NCBI GenBank assembly: GCA_018656855.1
Contig: JABHYP010000180.1
Location: forward strand, 1-5,001
Direction: 5' to 3'
Length of the DNA stretch: 5,001 bases
Source: Candidatus Latescibacterota bacterium
GTDB lineage: Bacteria; Latescibacterota; Latescibacteria; Latescibacterales; Latescibacteraceae
This document shows positions 1-3,657 of the stretch, piece by piece (the first letter of the stretch is position 1; each line of letters starts with the position of its first letter). The translations under genes and the position numbers were made by a program. A model generated the notes under the pieces. That model made no database searches and was not told the DNA's origin. It worked only from the letters and a program-made list of their open reading frames with translations.

Positions 1-423
1 CGAACCGAAATGTACATATACACGCCCAGCTTCAATGACCGGTGAAGGTGTAGCATAACTGTTCAAAGGATGTTTTCTTTGTGGATTTTCAACCTCATAC
101 AGCAGCTTATCGTGTATGATCTTCCCGGATTCAAAATCTACACAAACAGCATAAAGTTTATGACCTTCTTCTGTTGCGGTCGTTACCCAGATTTGATTTT
201 CCCATACTACTGGCGTGGAAAATCCCAGATCATGAATCGCTGTCTTCCATTTGATGTTTTTAGACTCACTCCATTCGACTGGAAGTTCCCTGGCATCGGA
301 AATCCCGTCATTTTTCGGACCGCGGAAAGATGGCCAGTTATCACCGGCATATGCGACCTGGCTTATCACTATTATTAGAAAAATTCCGCAATAAAATGCA
401 TTCCATTTACTTTTTATCATCAT
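1..423 (-). CDS. Secreted PQQ-type beta-propeller repeat protein (BamB-like), N-terminal part
   Basis: The minus strand is open from an ATG at 423-421 to the left edge, 141 codons, so the C-terminus lies outside the window. A second in-frame ATG follows directly (420-418). AAGGA lies 11 bases upstream of the first. Residues 1-26 form a signal peptide: K4 and K6, a hydrophobic core around residues 12-24, and an A-Y-A cleavage site before G27. The mature part starts with N-W-P-S-F-R-G-P (29-36) and then D-G-I-S, the usual opening of PQQ-like propeller proteins annotated as 'outer membrane protein assembly factor BamB family' in planctomycete-like genomes. Blade-like segments follow: I-K-W-K-T, S-T-P-V-V-W-E-N-Q-I-W-V-T and K-L-Y-A-V-C-V-D. 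Family members usually have about 400 residues, so roughly a third is present. It should act outside the cytoplasmic membrane. The family name says little about substrate, and neither enzyme activity nor PQQ binding can be judged from this part. Confidence 0.9.
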   Translation of the reverse strand, partial: MMIKSKWNAFYCGIFLIIVISQVAYAGDNWPSFRGPKNDGISDARELPVEWSESKNIKWKTAIHDLGFSTPVVWENQIWVTTATEEGHKLYAVCVDFESGKIIHDKLLYEVENPQRKHPLNSYATPSPVIEAGRVYVHFGS

Positions 424-425
424 AA

Positions 426-647
426 GATACCTGTTCCTTTCAAACCGGCAACGATGTTGATGATCGGACGCTTGATGAACTATTCCGTACAGTGTGAGAC
501 GAAGCACGAGGCATCAGCCTTATTGATACTCTAAAACGGATTCTCACCTTGGTAGCTGATGCAATCCGCCCTGTTGATCTTATCTCAAAACAATACATTC
601 AAAATCTTAGTAACCGACATTCCCCATATCAAATTCATGATGGCTAA
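426..647 (+). pseudogene. Possible decayed coding remnant, interrupted by one TGA
   Basis: In one plus-strand frame, 426-647 reads as protein-like sequence broken only by a TGA at 495-497. The part before the stop includes D-V-D-D-R-T-L-D-E-L-F-R-T-V. The part after includes D-E-A-R-G-I-S-L-I-D-T-L-K-R-I-L and V-A-D-A-I-R-P-V-D-L-I-S-K-Q. The composition (charged residues alternating with aliphatic ones) looks more like a real helical protein than the other frames here. There is no start codon with a ribosome binding site, and I recognise no family. It could be chance. If real, it is a gene fragment left by a rearrangement next to the propeller gene. Confidence 0.2.
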
Positions 648-853
648 TAACTCTGAATTATTCTTCCAACGAGTTCAAATTATGATAATTATACAATTGA
701 AACAAGGATTATTCCTGCGAAAGAGTCGAATATGTAACATGTATTGACTTCATCATAAGTGGCGCATAACAGTCAAATAGGCTTCGATAAATGCCCCAGG
801 TGAATTTTCTCTCTACGGTGCACATTTTCCTTTCTCAGATGAAATATTCTCTC

Positions 854-882
854 AAAGGGCGTCCACATCGGGCGTCTTTTTT
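854..882 (+). terminator. Rho-independent terminator
   Basis: AAAGGGCGTCC (854-864) pairs with GGGCGTCTTTT (870-880) around the loop ACATC, using three G-U wobbles. The stem runs into six T (877-882). The wobbles become C-A mismatches on the other strand, so this works only for plus-strand transcription. No intact plus-strand gene lies directly upstream. The transcript it ends is either an unrecognised short RNA or a gene that has been lost. Confidence 0.6.
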
Positions 883-968
883 ATTTCATTCTACTACCAT
901 ATAGCCTCACTGTTCAACTTCACCTTGACTTTCTCGGTTATTCAGATAAATTGAAGTAGGATGTGAGA

Positions 969-1046
969 GTGGATTTGCTTAAAAAATCAGTATATAAGTC
1001 ATATTTGATTTTACTATGGAGTATATCGGTTAATATTGTATTATGA
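969..1046 (+). CDS. Possible 25-residue hydrophobic peptide, GTG start, overlapping the next frame
   Basis: A GTG at 969-971 has AGTAGG (955-960) eight bases upstream, a good distance for a ribosome binding site. The 25 codons read V-D-L-L-K-K-S-V-Y-K-S followed by a hydrophobic stretch Y-L-I-L-L-W-S-I-S-V-N-I-V-L, which would make one short membrane segment or a signal-like N-terminus. The stop TGA (1044-1046) overlaps the ATG of the next frame (1043-1045) as ATGA, the usual sign of translational coupling. Alternatively, the two frames are one gene split by a frameshift, in which case this would be the signal peptide of the 64-residue product. No family is recognised. Confidence 0.3.
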   Translation: MDLLKKSVYKSYLILLWSISVNIVL

Positions 1047-1237
1047 TAAGTAAAGAACGACAAATTGATGATTTTAATAATTTTGGCAATATGTATTTTG
1101 TATGGCAATATTTTGCTGAAAATCTTTTGTTATCAAGTAAATATTTATACGATGAGCACTTTAAAGTTGATCATAACATAATTAAAGAGGGAGAAACTCC
1201 ATCGGGGGGAAGGTTTGAGGTTATTGGGAGTAATTAA
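1043..1237 (+). CDS. Small hypothetical protein, 64 residues
   Basis: An AT-rich frame encodes 64 residues ending in E-G-E-T-P-S-G-G-R-F-E-V-I-G-S-N. The middle is aromatic (F-G-N-M-Y-F-V-W-Q-Y-F) and the whole looks like a genuine soluble polypeptide rather than noise. It lacks its own ribosome binding site: GGAG at 1018-1021 is about 21 bases away, and an in-frame TAA at 1031-1033 blocks an earlier start. Translation would therefore depend on coupling with the overlapping frame at 969-1046, or this is the 3' part of a broken gene. It ends 97 bases before the HU gene and lies just outside the duplicated block. I do not recognise the family. Confidence 0.4.
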   Translation: MISKERQIDDFNNFGNMYFVWQYFAENLLLSSKYLYDEHFKVDHNIIKEGETPSGGRFEVIGSN

Positions 1238-1269
1238 AATGCTCCGTGCTATGGCATTCATATTACCGT

Positions 1270-1275
1270 TAATTT
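1270..1275 (+). promoter_or_regulatory. HU-A -10 box without a matching -35
   Basis: TAATTT here corresponds to the -10 of the HU-B promoter. At the position where HU-B has TTGACA, copy A has TGCTAT (1247-1252), because sequence similarity between the copies ends between the two boxes. Either HU-A is transcribed from another promoter, or its expression is weaker or depends on an activator. Confidence 0.35.
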
Positions 1276-1309
1276 CATATTGAATAAAAAGTTACAAGGA
1301 ATGAATAAA

Positions 1310-1328
1310 ACAATCAATTGTAAGGGAG
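1310..1328 (+). promoter_or_regulatory. Conserved small inverted repeat and ribosome binding site of HU-A
   Basis: ACAAT-CA-ATTGT (1310-1321) is directly followed by the strong Shine-Dalgarno sequence AAGGGAG (1322-1328), six bases before the ATG. The same 19 bases are unchanged in copy B. The two-base centre is tight for an RNA hairpin, so an operator-like DNA site is as likely as an RNA switch. Its role is inferred only from position and conservation. Confidence 0.45.
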
Positions 1329-1334
1329 TATTAT

Positions 1335-1631
1335 ATGACAACCACAAAAAAAGACATTGCTAACAAAGTCGCTAAAGATCTGAACTGTAGTAATACAATA
1401 GCTTATGAAATGACCGATAGCCTATTTGTTACAATGCGAGAAAACCTTATAAACGGTGACAGAATTGAAATTCGCGGTTTCGGAGTTTTTCAGGTAAAAA
1501 ACACAAAAGCCAAACCATCTGCTCGTAATCCACGTACCGGTGAGATAGTCTACGTTCCCGCCAGACGAAAAACTCATTTCAAACCGGGTAAATTATTAAA
1601 AGAAGGACTGCACAAGACGTTAGACAAATAA
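1335..1631 (+). CDS. HU/IHF-family DNA-binding protein, copy A
   Basis: A complete 98-residue member of the bacterial histone-like HU/IHF family, small dimeric proteins that bend DNA and organise the nucleoid. The N-terminal helices (about residues 4-40) form the dimer body. I-E-I-R-G-F-G-V-F (44-52) is the typical beta hairpin. R-N-P-R-T-G (64-69) carries the proline (P66) that normally inserts between base pairs. V-P-A-R-R-K-T-H-F-K-P-G-K (74-86) is the returning arm strand. The usual length is about 90 residues, and the extra residues are a short C-terminal tail ending L-D-K. The start is fixed by AAGGGAG at 1322-1328. The gene is 69% identical in protein to HU-B. The arm half is nearly unchanged and the dimer half differs strongly, so the two may form separate homodimers. 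Whether it behaves as HU or as IHF cannot be decided from sequence. Confidence 0.95.
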   Translation: MTTTKKDIANKVAKDLNCSNTIAYEMTDSLFVTMRENLINGDRIEIRGFGVFQVKNTKAKPSARNPRTGEIVYVPARRKTHFKPGKLLKEGLHKTLDK

Positions 1632-1643
1632 CGGTGATAATAG

Positions 1644-1664
1644 AATATTATTCTTGATGAAATT
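1644..1664 (+). terminator. AT-only hairpin after HU-A, weak terminator candidate
   Basis: AATATTAT (1644-1651) and ATGAAATT (1657-1664) flank the loop TCTTG and pair with one A-A mismatch and one wobble. The matching position in copy B forms a perfect 8-pair stem. The stem is all A-T and has no T run after it here, so it may be an mRNA 3'-end structure rather than an efficient terminator. Confidence 0.3.
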
Positions 1665-1666
1665 TC

Positions 1667-1959
1667 TCACACTATACCCACACCGTTCAGCTAAAACACC
1701 CTTCTGAGGGGTAAAATACAGTCTAAAAATCGATTATCTCATGCTTGGTGTACAAAATACTGTCCGAACGATTATACGAGGTTTTAGAGGCTAAAAACAC
1801 GCTGGGGACAACCAATATAATACTACGACTTTTAACTCACATCGTTGAGGTGTTGAGCAAGTAACTGCTGATATGCCAATCGGACTCAATTTCTTCACCT
1901 CTCAACAATGATAGTCCAAAACTAGGTGCCTTGACTAACTTAAGAAATGGCACAAAAGA
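1667..1959. other. Intergenic stretch without a gene
   Basis: All frames are short and I see no protein here. It holds a minor hairpin at 1698-1712 (ACCCTT / AGGGGT) without a T run. It also holds an imperfect inverted repeat, ATCGTTGAGGTG (1841-1852) against CACCTCTCAACAAT (1896-1909), and a TGGGGACA at 1803-1810 that recurs at 1960-1967. These scattered repeats suggest remains of a small mobile element, but no boundaries can be set. Confidence 0.4.
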
Positions 1960-2047
1960 TGGGGACAGGTCACTCACCAGTGAGTTTTAAGCGCTTATTT
2001 TCAATAATTCAAATCTTGTGACACTGTTCATTTTCGCTTCGACCTGT
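1960..2047. repeat. REP-like palindromic element
   Basis: TGGGGACAGGTCAC (1960-1973) leads into a perfect inverted repeat ACTCAC-CA-GTGAGT (1972-1985) and then the 10-base palindrome TAAGCGCTTA (1988-1997). ACAGGTC (1965-1971) is mirrored by GACCTGT (2041-2047), so the segment could fold as one long structure with inner hairpins. From general knowledge, GGGGACAGGTCAC-type sequences recur in many environmental bacterial genomes, often with Y1 (IS200-like/REP-associated) transposases. No transposase is present here. Calling it a remnant of such an element is inference. Confidence 0.45.
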
Positions 2048-2098
2048 TACCTGGAGTACATGTTCTTCGGAAAGCCCGTTGGAATCCTTCGTCGTCAT

Positions 2099-2145
2099 TG
2101 GGCGATACTAGAATTGAACTAGTGACTTCCTGCATGTCAAGCATG
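2099..2145 (-). tRNA. tRNA-Val(GAC) 3' fragment, probable attachment-site remnant
   Basis: Read on the minus strand, 2145-2099 gives the anticodon stem-loop C-A-T-G-C / TTGACAT / G-C-A-G-G with anticodon GAC (2138-2136). It continues with a five-base variable loop, a perfect T arm (ACTAG, loop TTCAATT, CTAGT), the acceptor strand ATCGCCC and discriminator A (2099). CCA is not encoded. The anticodon stem has one A-G mismatch where an intact valine tRNA would be expected to have C-G. Upstream there is no D arm and no 5' acceptor strand, only AT-rich sequence, so this cannot be a working tRNA. A tRNA 3' part that starts near the anticodon loop is the classic footprint of a tyrosine-recombinase attachment site, where an element carries or leaves a copy of the tRNA end. 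Confidence 0.8.
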
Positions 2146-2167
2146 ATGTCTAAAAATTCATAAGTTA

Positions 2168-2278
2168 TTAATTTACAACATAATCAGCGTAACCATATGC
2201 ATTTCCACCATTTACATTATTCCCAATATTCACATCATTCACATTATCAAACTTTTTATTCCAGGGTTCATAGAGAAA
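2168..2278 (-). pseudogene. Orphan C-terminal coding remnant, asparagine-rich
   Basis: On the minus strand, 2278-2168 is open for 36 codons and ends in tandem TAA TAA (2170-2165). It begins F-L-Y-E-P-W-N-K-K-F-D and continues with repeating N-V-N and D-V-N units, then N-G-G-N-A-Y-G-Y-A-D-Y-V-V-N. There is no start codon in frame, and an in-frame TAA at 2281-2279 closes it upstream. It looks like the last codons of a larger gene cut off by the rearrangement that also truncated the nearby tRNA. The simple-sequence character means chance cannot be excluded. I do not recognise a family. Confidence 0.3.
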
Positions 2279-2279
2279 T

Positions 2280-2311
2280 TAGTAACAAATCGTCTGGAAA
2301 ATAGTAACAAA
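2280..2311. repeat. Two direct repeats TAGTAACAAA, 22 bp apart
   Basis: TAGTAACAAA occurs at 2280-2289 and exactly again at 2302-2311. The 22-bp period is about two helical turns and places both copies on the same face of the DNA. They lie just downstream of the promoter-like sequence on the minus strand and about 135-210 bases from the tRNA fragment. They could be repressor operator sites or the arm-type sites of an integrase. Confidence 0.5.
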
Positions 2312-2341
2312 CATATATTTACGATACACTGATATTGTCAA
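2312..2341 (-). promoter_or_regulatory. Sigma-70-like promoter, minus strand
   Basis: TTGACA (2341-2336) is a perfect -35 box. An 18-base gap leads to TATATG (2317-2312) as a fair -10. Transcription would start around 2305, inside the second TAGTAACAAA repeat. It points toward the orphan remnant at 2278-2168 and the tRNA fragment, so it no longer drives a recognisable gene. It starts 13 bases beyond the stop of the 95-residue gene. Confidence 0.4.
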
Positions 2342-2354
2342 TGATTTGTCTCTT

Positions 2355-2642
2355 TCATTTCAACCTTACTAATATGTACTCTACCCCTTTTTCTTTAGCA
2401 TAATGCTTGATTGACTTCTCAGGAATATCAAATCCTTTTTCCACTGCCAGTGCTACAATTTCATGAATACGTTTCTTTTGTCCTGTCACCTTAATATCTT
2501 TTCCATTAATTGTAGTTTTTTTATTATTCCCAATTATGAGTATGAGTTTACCTTCAGATACTTGCGATCCTAAAAGTGCGTGGCACTTGATTGATGATCC
2601 TCGAAGTGAAATAAGCTGGTTATATGAAACATCATTTGACAT
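2355..2642 (-). CDS. Hypothetical protein, 95 residues, downstream of HU-B
   Basis: A 95-residue basic, soluble protein without a signal peptide or membrane segment. The first half includes L-I-S-L-R-G-S-S-I-K-C-H-A-L-L and K-L-I-L-I-I-G-N-N-K-K-T-T. The second half (about residues 57-95) is charged and probably helical, ending V-E-Y-I-L-V-R-L-K. The start ATG (2642-2640) has a modest CGGA about eight bases upstream. An ATG five codons later is not possible because the frame there differs. The gene starts 59 bases after the HU-B stop on the same strand, with the AT hairpin between them, so cotranscription with HU-B is plausible. I do not recognise a family. Being next to a DNA-bending protein in a probable integration region invites thoughts of an element accessory protein, but nothing in the sequence proves it. 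Confidence 0.65.
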   Translation of the reverse strand: MSNDVSYNQLISLRGSSIKCHALLGSQVSEGKLILIIGNNKKTTINGKDIKVTGQKKRIHEIVALAVEKGFDIPEKSIKHYAKEKGVEYILVRLK

Positions 2643-2668
2643 TTGAAATTCCGTTAAAAAGAAGTCGA

Positions 2669-2689
2669 AATATTATCAAGAATAATATT
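2669..2689 (-). terminator. AT-only perfect hairpin after HU-B, weak terminator candidate
   Basis: On the minus strand AATATTAT, loop TCTTG, then ATAATATT pair perfectly over eight A-T pairs, 13 bases after the HU-B stop. A run of five T follows only about ten bases later, so termination would be partial and read-through into the 95-residue gene is possible. Confidence 0.3.
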
Positions 2690-2701
2690 ATATTATCACC
2701 G

Positions 2702-2998
2702 TCATTTGTCTAATGGCTTGTGGAGCTCATCTTTAATCAATTTGCCCGGTTTGAAATGAGTCTTGCGCCGTGCGGGAACATAGATAATCTCACCGGTTCG
2801 TGGATTACGGGCAGCAGATCTTGGTTTTGTATTTTTAACCTGAAAAGCCCCGAAACCACGAATTTCAATTCTGTCGCCGTTTATGAGGCTGTTTCGCATA
2901 GCGATGAAAATGCTGTCCACCATTTTGAAAGCAAGACTCTTTTTACAGCCGGTTTCCTTTGCAACCTGCATGGCAAGGACTTTTTGTGTGGTTGTCAT
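2702..2998 (-). CDS. HU/IHF-family DNA-binding protein, copy B
   Basis: A complete 98-residue HU-family protein with the same domain plan as HU-A: dimerising helices in residues 4-40, I-E-I-R-G-F-G-A-F at 44-52, R-N-P-R-T-G at 64-69 with the DNA-inserting proline, and V-P-A-R-R-K-T-H-F-K-P-G-K at 74-86. Only 20 of the first 40 residues match HU-A, against 48 of the last 58. The start is fixed by AAGGGAG (3011-3005), six bases before the ATG. Unlike HU-A it has a complete sigma-70-type promoter, so it is probably the better expressed copy. The 95-residue gene follows on the same strand. The plus-strand frame that overlaps it at 2720-3019 is a shadow. Confidence 0.95.
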   Translation of the reverse strand: MTTTQKVLAMQVAKETGCKKSLAFKMVDSIFIAMRNSLINGDRIEIRGFGAFQVKNTKPRSAARNPRTGEIIYVPARRKTHFKPGKLIKDELHKPLDK

Positions 2999-3004
2999 CC
3001 AATA

Positions 3005-3023
3005 CTCCCTTACAATTGATTGT
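3005..3023 (-). promoter_or_regulatory. Conserved small inverted repeat and ribosome binding site of HU-B
   Basis: The same ACAAT-CA-ATTGT plus AAGGGAG block as in front of HU-A, unchanged over 19 bases although neighbouring positions differ. This makes a shared translational or autoregulatory site plausible. Confidence 0.45.
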
Positions 3024-3057
3024 TGTACTCATTCTCTGTAACCTTTTATTCAATATG

Positions 3058-3086
3058 AAATTAATGGTAATATGATTGTATGTCAA
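3058..3086 (-). promoter_or_regulatory. HU-B promoter
   Basis: TTGACA (3086-3081), a 17-base gap and TAATTT (3063-3058) give a strong sigma-70-type promoter. It implies a leader of about 50 bases before the HU-B start codon, containing the conserved inverted repeat and Shine-Dalgarno sequence. Confidence 0.6.
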
Positions 3087-3563
3087 TTAAGGAATAGTTT
3101 TATTTAAAACCAATTCGTTAATTTGCCCCCGTATATTGTTCTATCAGGTTGAACGTTTTGTCTTGAATTGTATCTCAGATTATTATTAACCTCTCAAATT
3201 CACCGATATGGCCTTTAAAAATAGCGCACACACACCATATTGGTCATGTCAGGATTAAAGCGTCTCAGAGGGCGTAAAACGCGATCTCGGCATTGTGGAA
3301 GTGGCGGCGGAGTTACTTTTGTGGTGGTGGACAGGTGAAGATGGAGTTGAATGAGAGACTCCGAGAATAGCTGGTGAAATGTACCGACAATATTAATAAT
3401 TTCAGTTTATGATGCTATTGTGATATTTAATTGAAAGTGATTATTATTTGTAGCTTGGAGACTGTTACAAAAAATAGATGAGTACTCCAAAAAAAGTAAG
3501 ACGATAATCTCTGAGAGAGTACTTCCATAATTTTGATATCGGATATATTGGTTATACATTATT
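3087..3563. other. Gene-free stretch with an inverted repeat and a GC-richer island
   Basis: No intact gene is visible. ACCGATATGG (3202-3211) and CCATATTGGT (3235-3244) form a 10-pair inverted repeat with one wobble around a 23-base loop. From about 3250 to 3370 the base composition turns G-rich on the plus strand, unlike its AT-rich surroundings. A frame there reads G-V-K-R-D-L-G-I-V-E-V-A-A-E-L-L-L-W-W-W (3271-3330) and ends in TGA at 3349-3351. Another starts at ATG 3247 and gives M-S-G-L-K-R-L-R-G-R-K-T-R. The island could be the decayed end of a transposase gene or a structured RNA. Neither is established. The minus-strand frame at 3407-3727 looks like an AT-rich chance opening that overlaps the adaptor gene. 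Confidence 0.4.
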
Positions 3564-3591
3564 TTGAAATATTCTTTATTTTTTATATAAA
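3564..3591 (+). promoter_or_regulatory. Candidate promoter of the adaptor gene
   Basis: TTGAAA (3564-3569), a 16-base gap and TATAAA (3586-3591) make a reasonable sigma-70-like promoter about 65 bases upstream of the adaptor start. The whole region is very AT-rich, so chance matches are common. Confidence 0.3.
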
Positions 3592-3657
3592 TATTTAAAC
3601 TTTTCCTGTTGTTCATTTGTCTAATAAAGTGAATTTTCAAATTCAGGGAAGGATATA

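Larger units (their letters stand above)
424..968. other. Gene-poor intergenic stretch
   Basis: No convincing intact gene lies here. It holds the possible decayed frame at 426-647 and the terminator at 854-882, listed separately. The open frame at 559-747 on the plus strand has an odd composition, no ribosome binding site and no recognisable domain, so I do not call it. A TTGACT at 744-749 with a 17-base gap to TAACAG (767-772) could be a weak promoter for a short transcript ending at the terminator, but the -10 match is poor. Confidence 0.5.
1259..1666 (+). repeat. Inverted 408-bp duplication carrying an HU gene, copy A
   Basis: This segment aligns without gaps to the reverse complement of 2667-3074. 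The 76 bases before the HU start codon match at 68 positions, and most differences are transitions. The 35 bases after the stop match at 32. The encoded proteins match at 68 of 98 residues. Similarity stops abruptly at both ends (CATATTACC at the left, ATTTC at the right). The two copies face each other across about 1 kb. Confidence 0.85.
2667..3074 (-). repeat. Inverted 408-bp duplication carrying an HU gene, copy B
   Basis: Partner of 1259-1666, same length, opposite orientation, no insertions or deletions. At the 5' end, similarity stops between the -10 and -35 boxes of the HU-B promoter. At the 3' end it stops 35 bases after the stop codon, before the start of the 95-residue gene. Recombination between the two copies could invert the roughly 1 kb that separates them. 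Confidence 0.85.

Noticed and set aside
70..378. Plus-strand open frame of 102 codons
   Set aside because: It is antisense to the propeller gene, whose signal peptide and W-P-S-F-R-G-P motif are clear. No ribosome site or family supports this frame.
559..747. Plus-strand open frame of 62 codons
   Set aside because: No Shine-Dalgarno sequence, no recognisable domain, and a competing frame over the first part looks more protein-like.
925..951. TTGACT and ATAAAT as promoter for the small frames
   Set aside because: The gap is only 15 bases, and the transcript would begin almost at the start codon, leaving no room for the ribosome site.
1698..1712. Hairpin ACCCTT-CTG-AGGGGT as terminator of HU-A
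   Set aside because: No T run follows on the plus strand. On the minus strand, the wobble becomes a mismatch and there is no gene to end.
2168..2278. Similarity of G-Y-A-D-Y-V-V to the G-x-A-D-Y-V-L segment of type I restriction R subunits
   Set aside because: The match is only a few residues, is followed at once by stop codons, and the preceding asparagine repeats do not fit that family.
2720..3019. Plus-strand open frame of 99 codons
   Set aside because: Shadow of HU-B on the opposite strand.
3271..3351. C-terminus of an IS110-type transposase
   Set aside because: The resemblance rests on a short L-L-L-W-W-W segment without the catalytic residues. It is too weak to name a family.
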